From the NCBI RefSeq assembly GCF_018604545.1, contig NZ_CP075896.1:4154001-4218000 (forward strand): a stretch of DNA of 64,000 bases. Reading direction: 5' to 3'. This document shows positions 12,475 through 20,889 of the stretch, piece after piece (the first letter of the stretch is position 1; every line of letters starts with the position of its first letter). Both the position numbers and the translations under genes were made by a program. The notes beneath the pieces were generated by a model. The model was not told where the DNA came from. It saw nothing but the letters and a program-made list of their open reading frames with translations, and made no database searches. The DNA is from Streptomyces koelreuteriae. Lineage in GTDB: Bacteria > Actinomycetota > Actinomycetes > Streptomycetales > Streptomycetaceae.

Positions 12475-13350
12475 CTACTTCTTCTCGACCGCGTGGCCGC
12501 CGAACTGGTTCCGCAGCGCCGCGATCATCTTCATCTGGGGCGAGTCCTCCTGGCGGGAGGCGAACCGCGCGAACAGCGACGCGGTGATCGCCGGCAGCGG
12601 CACCGCGTGGTCGATCGCGGCCTCCACAGTCCAGCGTCCCTCGCCGGAGTCCTGTGCATAACCCCGGAGCCCGTCCAGGTGCTCGTCCTCGTCGAGCGCG
12701 TTGACCGCGAGGTCCAGCAGCCAGGAGCGGATGACCGTGCCCTCCTGCCAGGAGCGGAAGACGTCCCGGACGTCGGTCACGGAGTCGACCTTCTCCAGGA
12801 GCTCCCAGCCCTCGGCGTAGGCCTGCATCATCGCGTACTCGATGCCGTTGTGGACCATCTTCGCGAAGTGGCCGGCGCCGACCTTGCCCGCGTGCACCGC
12901 GCCGAAGTCGCCCTCCGGCTTGAGGGCGTCGAAGACCGGCCGCACCTTGGCGACGTTGTCCTTGTCGCCGCCGTACATCAGCGCGTAGCCGTTCTCCAGG
13001 CCCCAGACGCCGCCGGAGACTCCGCAGTCGACGAAGCCGATGCCCTTGGCCGCCAGCTCCTCGGCGTGCTTCTCGTCGTCGGTCCAGCGGGAGTTGCCGC
13101 CGTCCACGACGACGTCGCCGGGCTCCAGCAGGTCGGCGAGCTCGTCGATCGTGGACTGTGTGGCCTCGCCCGCCGGGACCATGACCCAGACCACGCGCGG
13201 GCCGCTGAGCTTGCCCACAAGCTCCTCCAGGCTGTGGACATCGGCGAGATCCGCGTTGCGGTCGTATCCGAGGACGGTGTGGCCTGCGCGGCGGATCCGC
13301 TCGCGCATGTTGCCGCCCATCTTGCCGAGGCCGACGAGACCGAGCTCCAT
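12475..13350 (-). CDS. gnd: 6-phosphogluconate dehydrogenase (decarboxylating), short form
   Basis: 291 residues, so this is the shorter class rather than the ~470-residue enzyme. It oxidises and decarboxylates 6-phosphogluconate to ribulose 5-phosphate in the oxidative pentose phosphate pathway. The N-terminal Rossmann motif is GLGKMGGNMRERI. The substrate-binding stretch DCGVSGGVWGLENGYALMYGG and the catalytic region KMVHNGIEYAMMQAYAEG (Lys, Asn) follow. Cofactor preference cannot be read with certainty. Its place between recF and dnaN is the standard Streptomyces arrangement and has no known replication role. Confidence 0.93.
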   Translation of the reverse strand: MELGLVGLGKMGGNMRERIRRAGHTVLGYDRNADLADVHSLEELVGKLSGPRVVWVMVPAGEATQSTIDELADLLEPGDVVVDGGNSRWTDDEKHAEELAAKGIGFVDCGVSGGVWGLENGYALMYGGDKDNVAKVRPVFDALKPEGDFGAVHAGKVGAGHFAKMVHNGIEYAMMQAYAEGWELLEKVDSVTDVRDVFRSWQEGTVIRSWLLDLAVNALDEDEHLDGLRGYAQDSGEGRWTVEAAIDHAVPLPAITASLFARFASRQEDSPQMKMIAALRNQFGGHAVEKK

Positions 13351-13495
13351 CAGTTGTTTTCCTTAGGTGTACAGGTGTCCGACGTGGCGTTGCGGCACTC
13401 GCGTGCCGCGTCCGAGCCTAAACCCGGACGCTCGCGCACATCTGTGGGCATACGCGCTCAGTCGTAGGCCCTCACCTGCGGCTTTGCCCCCAGCC

Positions 13496-13504
13496 TGTGG
13501 ACAA
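13496..13504 (-). promoter_or_regulatory. Isolated consensus DnaA box between gnd and dnaN
   Basis: TGTGGACAA, the reverse complement of the preferred Streptomyces DnaA box TTGTCCACA, with no mismatch. It lies 31 bases beyond the dnaN stop. Confidence 0.6.
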
Positions 13505-13534
13505 CCACGGACGGCTTCCGAGGGGCAGGGACAC

Positions 13535-14665
13535 TCAGCCGCTCAGCCGCACCGGCATGATCAGGTACTTGTAGGCGTCGTCCGCCTCGGCGTCCAGCGC
13601 CGGCTTGCCGCTGAGCAGCGCGGGCTTCGTGGACGTCGTGAAGGACAGCTGGGCGACCGGGGAGTCGATCGCGCTCAGGCCGTCGAGCAGGAACGTCGGG
13701 TTGAAGGCGATCGAGATGTCGTCGCCCTCGAGCTGCGCGTCGACCCTCTCCACAGCCTGTGCGTCGTCGCTGGAGCCGGCCTCCAGGATGAGCACGCCCT
13801 GCTCGAAGCTGAGCCGCACCGGGGTGTTCCGCTCGGCGACCAGGGCGACGCGCTTGACGGCCTCCACGAAGGGCGCGGTCTCGATGACGGCGACGCTGTT
13901 GAACTCCGTCGGGAACAGCGTGCGGTACTTCGGGAGGTCGCCCTCCAGCAGACGGGTCGTCGTACGACGCCCCGCGCCCTCGAAGCCGATCAGGCCCTCG
14001 CCCGAGCCCGAGCCGGACAGCGCCAGGATCACCTGGTCGCCGCTGGTCAGGGCCTTGGCGGTGTCCAGGAGCGTCTTGGCGGGCACCAGGGCGACCGCGG
14101 AGGCCTCCGGGTTCTCCGGCTTCCACAGGAACTCGCGGACCGCGAAGCGGTAGCGGTCGGTGGACGCCAGCGTGACGGTGTCGCCCTCGATCTCGATGCG
14201 CACACCCGTCAGGACGGGCAGCGTGTCGTCACGGCCGGCCGCGATGGCCACCTGGGCGGCGGCGGAGGCGAAGACCTCGCCGGGGACCGTGCCCGTCGCG
14301 TTCGGCATCTGCGGCAGGGCCGGGTACTCCTCCACAGGCAGGGTGTGGAGTGTGAACCGGGAGGAGCCGCAGACCACCGTCGCCCGTACACCGTCTGTGG
14401 AGATCTCCACCGGCCGGTTGGGGAGCGCGCGGCAGATGTCGGCGAGCAGACGGCCCGAGACCAGGACCGTGCCCTCCTCGTCGACCTCCGTCTCCACCGA
14501 GACCCGCGCGGAGACCTCGTAGTCGAAGCTGGAGAGGCTGAGCTGGCCTTCCTCGGCCTTCAGCAGCAGGCCGGCGAGGACAGGGGCCGGCGGACGGGCC
14601 GGGAGGCTGCGCGCTGCCCAGGCCACTGCCTCCGCGAGTACGTCGCGTTCCACCCGGATCTTCAC
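13535..14665 (-). CDS. dnaN: DNA polymerase III sliding clamp (beta subunit)
   Basis: 376 residues from the GTG at 14663-14665 (VKIRVERDVLAEAV), with AGGAGG seven bases upstream. The open frame continues upstream into oriC but that extension is not protein-like. The clamp is a dimeric ring of three repeated domains per subunit that tethers polymerase to DNA. The conserved end YLIMPVRL is present near the C-terminus. The gene is read away from oriC; its promoter must lie within the dnaA-dnaN gap. Confidence 0.97.
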   Translation of the reverse strand: MKIRVERDVLAEAVAWAARSLPARPPAPVLAGLLLKAEEGQLSLSSFDYEVSARVSVETEVDEEGTVLVSGRLLADICRALPNRPVEISTDGVRATVVCGSSRFTLHTLPVEEYPALPQMPNATGTVPGEVFASAAAQVAIAAGRDDTLPVLTGVRIEIEGDTVTLASTDRYRFAVREFLWKPENPEASAVALVPAKTLLDTAKALTSGDQVILALSGSGSGEGLIGFEGAGRRTTTRLLEGDLPKYRTLFPTEFNSVAVIETAPFVEAVKRVALVAERNTPVRLSFEQGVLILEAGSSDDAQAVERVDAQLEGDDISIAFNPTFLLDGLSAIDSPVAQLSFTTSTKPALLSGKPALDAEADDAYKYLIMPVRLSG

Positions 14666-14845
14666 TGTTGCCGCCTCCTGCTGTTGCCGGCGCTTCTCGC
14701 TCTGCCTGGCCTTCGTCGTCTGTCGCGGTGTCGACGGTCCCCAGGACGGGGAGGACACCGGGGACCAGTCTGACGCACCGCACTGACAGTAGGTGCCTCT
14801 CGGGGTCAAGTCGTGACGAGGGGCGGTCGGGCTCCGAAGAGCGAG

Positions 14846-15493
14846 TTGTGCACAGGACCCGCTTCGAAACGAATTCCCAGCTCTCTCTAGTTGGGAGTAG
14901 TAGTAGGGGCTGTGGATACCGTGGATAACCCCGTTTTCCCAGCTCAGAGCAGGAATTTTGTCCACCGGTCCTGTGGGTGACGGCAGTGGACAACCTGGTG
15001 TCTCTGTGGAGAACAGAAAGTTCTGCACACACCGTGCACAGGGAGAGGCGAGTTCTCCCCAGCGCCGTCCCCAGCTTTACCCACGTTTCCCACAGCCCAA
15101 CCCGGCAGCTTTGTGTGACGCCTTTCACTCGACCCAGTGAGGAGGCGCGTCGTGTTGCCGAACAGTGGACAGCGATGTGGAGAAGCCGGTGATCGCTGGG
15201 GACAACTGGCCCCAGCCTGTGGGTTGTCGGTGGAAAACTCGATGCACAGCCTGTGGATCCCCTCGCTGTCCACAGTCTGTGGAGATCCTTCGTCCACGAA
15301 TCCACATGCGGGTGACCTGCCCTGATGGCCCCTCAGCAGGGGCCCCTGTGGACACAGTCTGGACAACTTCCCGGTCCCCAGGATGTGGACGGGAAAAAGT
15401 CACTGAATCTGTGGAGGGTGGCCGTAACCCCGCAGGTAATCGAACAGTCGAGGACCGTGACATGACGAAGCCGGGGACCGCGACATGACGAAG
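14846..15493. other. oriC: Chromosomal replication origin oriC
   Basis: In the 881-base gap between dnaN and dnaA I count about 18 DnaA-box-like 9-mers. Forward boxes start at 14846, 14958, 15266, 15290 and 15298. Reverse boxes start at 14911, 14920, 14985, 15005, 15164, 15176, 15197, 15252, 15278, 15347, 15358, 15384 and 15410. The best matches are TTGTCCACC (14958), AGTGGACAA (14985), TGTGGACAC (15347) and CTGTCCACA (15266). They fall into two groups separated by a box-poor stretch (about 15015-15160). Streptomyces origins are known to carry about 19 boxes in this gap. Locally AT-richer tracts at 14930-14960 and 15392-15410 are candidates for unwinding. The right edge has a 19-base direct repeat (15452-15470, 15475-15493). 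Confidence 0.95.
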
Positions 15494-15526
15494 GGCGCCC
15501 CCGGAAACCTCCTCCGGGAGCGCCCT
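15492..15526 (-). terminator. Terminator-like hairpin after dnaA
   Basis: Stem AGGGCGCCCCCGGA (15492-15505) / TCCGGGAGCGCCCT (15513-15526) with one mismatch. It lies 21 bases past the dnaA stop on the leftward strand. Only a weak T content follows, so it may be an intrinsic terminator without a proper U-tract, common in Streptomyces. Confidence 0.55.
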
Positions 15527-15546
15527 GGGCGGTCTGCCGCGGTGCG

Positions 15547-17685
15547 TCAGCCGTTCTTGATGCGGTTGGTCAGCTCGGTGACCTGGTTGTAGATGGAGCG
15601 GCGCTCGGCCATCAGATTGCGGATCTTGCGGTCCGCGTGCATGACCGTCGTGTGGTCGCGGCCGCCGAACAGAGCGCCGATCTTCGGCAGCGACAGGTCC
15701 GTCAGCTCACGGCACAGGTACATGGCGATCTGCCGGGCCGTGACCAGCGCGCGGCCCCGGGAGGTGCCGCACAGGTCCTCGACGGTCAGCCCGAAGTAGT
15801 CCGCCGTCGCGCTCATGATCGCCGTCGACGTGATCTCGGGGGCCGAGTCCTCGCCGCCGGGGATGAGGTCCTTGAGGACGATCTCCGTCAGGCCCAGATC
15901 CACCGGCTGCCGGTTGAGCGAGGCGAACGCCGTGACCCGGATCAGCGCGCCCTCCAGCTCGCGGATGTTGCGCGAGATCCGGGACGCGATGAACTCCAGC
16001 ACCTCCGGCGGCGCGTTCAGCTGCTCCTGGACCGCCTTCTTGCGGAGGATCGCGATACGCGTCTCCAGCTCGGGCGGCTGGACGTCGGTGATCAGGCCCC
16101 ACTCGAACCGGTTCCGCAGCCGGTCCTCCAGCGTGACCAGCTGCTTCGGCGGCCGGTCGCTGGACAGCACGATCTGCTTGTTCGCGTTGTGGAGCGTGTT
16201 GAAGGTGTGGAAGAACTCCTCCTGCGTCGACTCCTTGTCCGCCAGGAACTGGATGTCGTCGACGAGCAGGATGTCCATCTCGCGGTACCGCTTGCGGAAG
16301 CTGTCGCCCTTGCCGTCGCGGATGGAGTTGATGAACTCGTTGGTGAACTCCTCCGAGCTCACGTACCGCACCCGGGTCCCCGGGTAGAGGCTGCGGGCGT
16401 AGTGCCCGATCGCGTGCAGCAGGTGCGTCTTGCCGAGCCCGGACTCCCCATAGATGAACAACGGGTTGTACGCCTTGGCCGGCGCCTCGGCGACAGCGAC
16501 CGCGGCCGCGTGCGCGAAGCGGTTGGAGGCGCCGATGACGAACGTGTCGAAGAGGTACTTGGGGTTCAGACGCGCGGTGGGCTCACCGGGGCCGGTCGCC
16601 GGCGCGGGCTGCGCGGCCAGCGGGCCGGGCGCACCGGTCGTCGGCAGGTTCGGGCCGACGGGGCCGCCACGATGCACATGCCCCGAGCCGGCGGGCGGCT
16701 CGGGCAGCTCCCGGCGGACCGCGTCGCGCTGGTCGTACTCGGGGCGCGCGGTGTCGTAGTCGGAGCGCGGCTGCTCGTAGGAGGGGCGCTCCATCGACTG
16801 CGGGCGGTAGTCCTGGGCGGACGAGCCGTAGGAGTCCTGTGATCCGTGGGAGCCGCGGGAGCCGTGAGAGCCGTAGGAGTCCTGTGAGCTGTGGGATCCA
16901 TGCGATCCGTGAGCTCCAGGGGAGCCGTGGGATCCGTACGAGTCCTGGGACCCGTGGGATTTGTAGGAGTCCTGGGATCCGTAGGAGTCCTGCGAGCTGT
17001 ACGAGTCCTGGGCGCCGCCGCCGTACTGGTCCTGGCCGCCGCCGTACTGGTCCTTGTTGCCGTACTGGTCCTGCGAGCCGTAGGAGTCCTGCCCCGGTGA
17101 CGCGTACGGGTCACGCTCGGGGAAGCCGAGGCGCTGCTGCTGCCAGCCGTACTCGTCCTGCGTGGGCCGCGGCCAGGCGCCGGGCTCGGGGCGCTGGTAC
17201 TCGGACGGGTACGCGGGGCGCGGGCTGGGCAGTTGATCTCCGCGCGTAGGCGGAAGCTGATCGCCCGCCCCTCCCGGCATCTGGTCGGCGCGGTGGCGGC
17301 CGTACCCCTCGTATCCGTCGCGTTCCTGGCGCGCGGCGGGGAGCTCGGGCTCCTCGTAGCGCGACTGCTGGGGGCGGGCCGGGGGCGCCGGCGGGGCGGG
17401 GGCCTCGCCCGCGGAGTCGTCGACGGTGATCGCGATCCGGATCGGGCGGCCGCACTCGCGGCTCAGCGTCTCGCTGACGATCGGCGCCAGCCGGCCCTCG
17501 AGTACGCCCTTCGCGAATTCGTTCGGTACGGCGAGCAGCGCGGTGTCCGCGACCAGCGCGAGCGGCTGGCAGCGCCGGATCCAGTGCTCGTCCTTGGTCT
17601 CGACCCCCTGACCGCGACCCTCCCCGAGGAGCTGCTCCAATACGCGTGGCCACACTGCGGCAAGATCGGCAGGTACGTCAGCCAC
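15547..17685 (-). CDS. dnaA: Chromosomal replication initiator DnaA
   Basis: 712 residues from GTG 17683-17685 (VADVPADLAAVWPRVLEQLL). DnaA binds the oriC boxes, opens the duplex and recruits helicase. Domain I is about 1-90. Domain II (about 91-370) is very long and disordered, and residues 199-290 are a Ser/Gln/Asp/Tyr/Gly/His repeat based on SQDSYGS. Domain III (AAA+) has Walker A GESGLGKT (413-420) and Walker B LLVDDIQFL. Domain IV carries the DNA-binding signature GGRDHTTVMHADRKI. Typical Streptomyces DnaA proteins are nearer 620-660 residues, so the linker appears expanded. The promoter at ~17.8 kb contains DnaA boxes, implying autoregulation. Confidence 0.97.
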   Translation of the reverse strand: MADVPADLAAVWPRVLEQLLGEGRGQGVETKDEHWIRRCQPLALVADTALLAVPNEFAKGVLEGRLAPIVSETLSRECGRPIRIAITVDDSAGEAPAPPAPPARPQQSRYEEPELPAARQERDGYEGYGRHRADQMPGGAGDQLPPTRGDQLPSPRPAYPSEYQRPEPGAWPRPTQDEYGWQQQRLGFPERDPYASPGQDSYGSQDQYGNKDQYGGGQDQYGGGAQDSYSSQDSYGSQDSYKSHGSQDSYGSHGSPGAHGSHGSHSSQDSYGSHGSRGSHGSQDSYGSSAQDYRPQSMERPSYEQPRSDYDTARPEYDQRDAVRRELPEPPAGSGHVHRGGPVGPNLPTTGAPGPLAAQPAPATGPGEPTARLNPKYLFDTFVIGASNRFAHAAAVAVAEAPAKAYNPLFIYGESGLGKTHLLHAIGHYARSLYPGTRVRYVSSEEFTNEFINSIRDGKGDSFRKRYREMDILLVDDIQFLADKESTQEEFFHTFNTLHNANKQIVLSSDRPPKQLVTLEDRLRNRFEWGLITDVQPPELETRIAILRKKAVQEQLNAPPEVLEFIASRISRNIRELEGALIRVTAFASLNRQPVDLGLTEIVLKDLIPGGEDSAPEITSTAIMSATADYFGLTVEDLCGTSRGRALVTARQIAMYLCRELTDLSLPKIGALFGGRDHTTVMHADRKIRNLMAERRSIYNQVTELTNRIKNG

Positions 17686-18059
17686 AGGGCACGCTCTCTC
17701 ACAGGTCCCACGAACGTGTGGTTCTGGGACGGCTCGGGATGTAAATCGAGTGGGGCAGGGATAAAGGAACGAATCGGAGTTCCGTCACGGTAGTCAGGGC
17801 GGCCGGTACGGTTCAAGTTGTTGTCCCCAGCCTGTGGACAAGTGTCTCCCGGCGACTCCTGGTTTGACCGGATGGCGTAGCCGCGCGTACCGTAACCAGG
17901 TCGAGTTGTCGATGGCTGCTGCCGCCTGCCTCCGATGGGCACAGGTCATTTGGGTGATCGGTCAGCGGTGCACTCGGGCGTAACTGCGAGCTACTCGTGG
18001 GCGCACGGTGACAGCCAGGACGGCACCCCGCATCTACCGATTTCTTCTGGAGCCCCCGA
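17686..18059. promoter_or_regulatory. Divergent promoter region between dnaA and rpmH
   Basis: 374 bases between the divergent dnaA and rpmH starts. It has an inverted pair of DnaA boxes (17821-17841) about 136 bases before dnaA. No other gene is visible. A strong promoter for rpmH is expected in the right half, but I could not fix its hexamers. Confidence 0.6.
17821..17841. promoter_or_regulatory. Inverted DnaA-box pair in the dnaA promoter
   Basis: TTGTCCCCA (17821-17829, one mismatch) faces TGTGGACAA (17833-17841, perfect). Together they form an inverted repeat TTGTCC-N9-GGACAA. Closely spaced boxes in Streptomyces dnaA promoters are known to bind DnaA cooperatively and repress dnaA. Confidence 0.75.
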
Positions 18060-18197
18060 GTGAGCAAGCGCACCTTCCAGCCGAACAACCGTCGTCGCGC
18101 GAAGACCCACGGCTTCCGCCTGCGGATGCGTACCCGTGCCGGCCGCGCGATTCTCGCGAACCGCCGCAGCAAGGGTCGCGCCAACCTGTCCGCCTGA
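18060..18197 (+). CDS. rpmH: 50S ribosomal protein L34 (bL34)
   Basis: 45 residues from GTG 18060 to TGA 18195-18197: VSKRTFQPNNRRRAKTHGFR..., ending ANRRSKGRANLSA. Highly basic with the universal L34 pattern (KRTFQPN, HGFRLRMRTRAGR, RRSKGR). It is a component of the large subunit. It starts the rpmH-rnpA-yidD-yidC-jag-rsmG run; rnpA begins 21 bases downstream. Confidence 0.97.
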   Translation: MSKRTFQPNNRRRAKTHGFRLRMRTRAGRAILANRRSKGRANLSA

Positions 18198-18218
18198 TCC
18201 CGATCAGGTCATGACGTC

Positions 18219-18590
18219 GTGCTGCCTACCGAGCATCGGCTGAGGCGGCGCGAAGACTTCGCGACCGCGGTACGGCGAGGACGCCGGGCAGGACGCCCGC
18301 ACCTCGTCGTCCACCTTCGAAGCGGTGCCACGGACCCGCATGCGCCTGGGGAGAGCGCTCCCCCGACGCGTGCGGGTTTCGTCGTGAGCAAAGCCGTGGG
18401 TGGCGCGGTCGTGCGCAACAAGGTGAAGCGCAGGCTTCGCCATCTGATGCGCGAGCGAGTCGCCCTGCTGCCCCCCGGTAGCCTGGTAGTCGTACGAGCG
18501 CTGCCCGGATCGGGTGACGCCGACCATGCACAGCTGGCCCGAGACCTGGATGCCGCTCTCCAGCGGTTGCTGGGAGGGGGCGCGCGATGA
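18219..18590 (+). CDS. rnpA: Ribonuclease P protein component
   Basis: 123 residues from GTG 18219. RnpA is the basic protein subunit that helps the RNase P RNA cleave the 5' leader from precursor tRNAs. Key motifs are the N-terminal LPTEHRLRRREDFATAVRRGRR, the internal RAGFVVSKAVGGAVVRNKVKRRLRH (the RNR-type signature) and a small alpha/beta fold length. It overlaps yidD by four bases (18587-18590), so the two are translationally coupled. Confidence 0.96.
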   Translation: MLPTEHRLRRREDFATAVRRGRRAGRPHLVVHLRSGATDPHAPGESAPPTRAGFVVSKAVGGAVVRNKVKRRLRHLMRERVALLPPGSLVVVRALPGSGDADHAQLARDLDAALQRLLGGGAR

Positions 18591-18961
18591 AGTACCCGCT
18601 GCTGGCTCTGATCAAGCTCTACCAGTGGACGATCAGTCCGCTGCTCGGGCCGGTCTGCAAGTACTACCCGTCGTGCTCCCGCTACGGCTACACGGCCATC
18701 GACCGGCACGGTGCCATCAAGGGAACGGCACTCACGGCCTGGCGCATCCTGCGGTGCAATCCGTGGTCGCTGGGTGGTGTGGACCATGTCCCGCCGCGCA
18801 AGCGCCCGCGGTGGCACGAAATGCTGCGTACCGCGTGGCGTGCACGCAAGGGCGGGCCCTCCGCCGCCGACCCGGCCATCGAGGGACAGACTTCTCCCAC
18901 AAGTCAGTCGACTCCTTCGAGCCCGGCCGCAGAGACACCGTCCCATGCCCAAGGAGCATGA
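18587..18961 (+). CDS. yidD: Membrane protein insertion efficiency factor YidD
   Basis: 124 residues. It has the YidD/DUF37 core LLALIKLYQWTISPLLGP followed by the cysteine motif CKYYPSCSRYGYTAI and GTALTAWRILRCNPW, with the conserved three cysteines. It is a small amphipathic inner-membrane-associated protein that aids YidC-dependent insertion. The C-terminal ~40 residues are a polar, Ser/Pro-rich extension not found in short homologues. It lies between rnpA (four-base overlap) and yidC (three-base gap). Confidence 0.95.
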   Translation: MKYPLLALIKLYQWTISPLLGPVCKYYPSCSRYGYTAIDRHGAIKGTALTAWRILRCNPWSLGGVDHVPPRKRPRWHEMLRTAWRARKGGPSAADPAIEGQTSPTSQSTPSSPAAETPSHAQGA

Positions 18962-18964
18962 TTA

Positions 18965-20239
18965 GTGGACACGATTGCCAGCCTCTTCAGCTTCATCACC
19001 ACACCCGTCTCCTGGGTCATCGTCCAGTTCCACTCGGTGTACGGCGCCCTCTTCGGCCCTGACACCGGCTGGGCCTGGGGCCTGTCGATCGTGTCCCTGG
19101 TGATCCTGATCCGTATCTGCCTGATCCCGCTCTTCGTGAAGCAGATCAAGGCGACCCGGGCGATGCAGACGCTCCAGCCCGAGATGAAGAAGATCCAGGA
19201 GCGCTACAAGAACGACAAGCAGCGTCAGTCCGAAGAGATGATGAAGCTGTACAAGGAGACGGGCACCAACCCGCTCTCCTCGTGCCTTCCCATCCTGGCG
19301 CAGTCGCCGTTCTTCTTCGCCCTGTACCACGTGCTCAACAGCATCGCGACGGGCGACACCATCGGTGTCATCAACCAGAGCCTGCTGCAGAGCGCGCAGA
19401 AGGCCCACATCGCCGGTGCGCCGCTCGCGGCGAAGTTCACCGACAGCTCGGCGAAGGTGGAAGCACTCGGTGCCTCCCTCACCGACGTCCGTGTGGTCAC
19501 CGCCATCATGATCGTCCTGATGTCGGCGTCGCAGTTCTTCACTCAGCGCCAGCTGATGACGAAGAACGTCGACACCACGGTGAAGACGCCGTTCATGCAG
19601 CAGCAGAAGATGCTGATGTACGTCTTCCCGGTCATGTTCGCCGTCTTCGGCATCAACTTCCCCGTCGGTGTCCTCGTCTACTGGCTGACCACCAACGTGT
19701 GGACCATGGGCCAGCAGATGTACGTCATCCACAACAACCCGACCCCGGGTTCCAAGGCCCAGGCCTCGTACCTCGAGCGTCTGAACAAGCACGTCGCGCA
19801 GCACAGCAAGGTCGGCCGGCGCCGCGACCGGGCCGTCGTCAAGGCGATCGTCGCCAAGGGACGCGACCGCAACGAGTTCGAGCGCAAGTTCATCAACGGC
19901 CTCACCAAGGCCGGACTCGTCGCCCAGGCCGACGGCACCGTGATCAAGGGCGACACCACTGCCGCTGTCGAGAACGAGGACGGTACGTCGACCACGGCCG
20001 CCCCCAAGCGTCAGCAGCCCAAGCGCCAGAGCAAGTCCCAGCGCCAGTCCGGTACTGCGAAGGCGGCCGGTGAGGGCGAGCCGAAGACGTCGCTGAGCAA
20101 GTCCGACGAGCCCGACGACGCCAAGCCCGCCGCCGCTGCCCAGAAGGGCGGCGCGAAGTCCGGCAGTGGTGCCCGCAGCAAGGCCCAGTCCGGACAGCGC
20201 AAGGGCCCGCAGCGGCCCAAGTCCCCGTCCAAGAAGTAA
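18965..20239 (+). CDS. yidC: Membrane protein insertase YidC (Oxa1 family)
   Basis: 424 residues from GTG 18965. It inserts and folds membrane proteins with or without SecYEG. It is the Gram-positive type: no large extracytoplasmic domain before the conserved core. Five helices are visible: near residues 5-30, 35-55 (WGLSIVSLVILIRICLIPLFVKQIK), 105-125, 170-190 and 215-240. The positively charged groove residue is likely the Arg in LIRICLIPLF. The C-terminal ~110 residues are Lys/Gln/Ser-rich and probably contact the ribosome. Confidence 0.95.
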   Translation: MDTIASLFSFITTPVSWVIVQFHSVYGALFGPDTGWAWGLSIVSLVILIRICLIPLFVKQIKATRAMQTLQPEMKKIQERYKNDKQRQSEEMMKLYKETGTNPLSSCLPILAQSPFFFALYHVLNSIATGDTIGVINQSLLQSAQKAHIAGAPLAAKFTDSSAKVEALGASLTDVRVVTAIMIVLMSASQFFTQRQLMTKNVDTTVKTPFMQQQKMLMYVFPVMFAVFGINFPVGVLVYWLTTNVWTMGQQMYVIHNNPTPGSKAQASYLERLNKHVAQHSKVGRRRDRAVVKAIVAKGRDRNEFERKFINGLTKAGLVAQADGTVIKGDTTAAVENEDGTSTTAAPKRQQPKRQSKSQRQSGTAKAAGEGEPKTSLSKSDEPDDAKPAAAAQKGGAKSGSGARSKAQSGQRKGPQRPKSPSKK

Positions 20240-20254
20240 GAAGGAGTCCATCCC

Positions 20255-20764
20255 GTGACGGAAGGCACCACCTCCGCCGCTGCCGAGGGTGCAGACACCC
20301 TCTCCCGCCTGGAGCAGGAGGGCGAGATCGCTGCGGACTACCTGGAGGGTCTGCTCGACATCGCCGACCTCGACGGCGACATCGACATGGACGTCGAGGC
20401 CGACCGTGCCTCCGTCTCGATCATCAGCGACGCGGGCCGCGACCTGCAGAAGCTGGTCGGCCGCGAGGGTGAGGTGCTGGAGGCGCTCCAGGAGCTCACC
20501 CGTCTGGCGGTGCACCGGGAGACCGGCGACCGCAGCCGTCTGATGCTCGACATCGCGGGATACCGCGCCCAGAAGCGCTCCGAGCTGTCCGAGCTGGGCG
20601 CCAAGGCCGCGGCCGAGGCCAAGAGCAGCGGTGAGGCCGTGAAGATGGACCCGATGACGCCGTTCGAGCGCAAGGTCGTGCACGACGCGGTCAAGGCCGC
20701 GGGCCTGCGCAGCGAGTCCGAGGGCGAGGAGCCGCAGCGCTTCGTCGTCGTGCTGCCCGCCTGA
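20255..20764 (+). CDS. jag: Jag/KhpB-type RNA-binding protein (KH-R3H)
   Basis: 169 residues from GTG 20255, 15 bases after yidC. A KH-like domain (DIDMDVEADRASVSIISDAGRDLQKLVGREGEVLEALQELTRLA, quoted here only by its key GREGEVLEALQ) is followed by the R3H domain with its signature R-M-D..P..ERKVVHDAV. It lacks the long N-terminal Jag domain. Such proteins bind RNA and affect cell elongation and division in Gram-positive bacteria. A terminator follows 17 bases downstream. Confidence 0.9.
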   Translation: MTEGTTSAAAEGADTLSRLEQEGEIAADYLEGLLDIADLDGDIDMDVEADRASVSIISDAGRDLQKLVGREGEVLEALQELTRLAVHRETGDRSRLMLDIAGYRAQKRSELSELGAKAAAEAKSSGEAVKMDPMTPFERKVVHDAVKAAGLRSESEGEEPQRFVVVLPA

Positions 20765-20781
20765 TCGGCCCTACGTTTCCT

Positions 20782-20815
20782 CGGCCCCGTCTGTTGCGCA
20801 GGCGGGGCCGAACTT
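20782..20815 (+). terminator. Terminator after jag
   Basis: Stem CGGCCCCGTCTG (20782-20793) / CAGGCGGGGCCG (20799-20810), with one G-U pair, then AACTTTG. It would separate the yidC-jag message from rsmG. Confidence 0.7.
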
Positions 20816-20889
20816 TGTCAGCCTGATAGTTCTGGTGGTTCTGGCGTCGGCGCTGGGCGCGCCGACGCGGTACGGAAGGACGGTCCCCC

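Noticed and set aside
14229..15305. Leftward frames across oriC (14229-15305, 14944-15366 and 15125-15463)
   Set aside because: They read through DnaA boxes and have no ribosome-binding site; the region is the origin, not a gene.
16816..17091. DnaA-internal repeat considered as a frameshift or assembly error
   Set aside because: The frame stays open through the repeat and both flanking DnaA domains are in the same frame.
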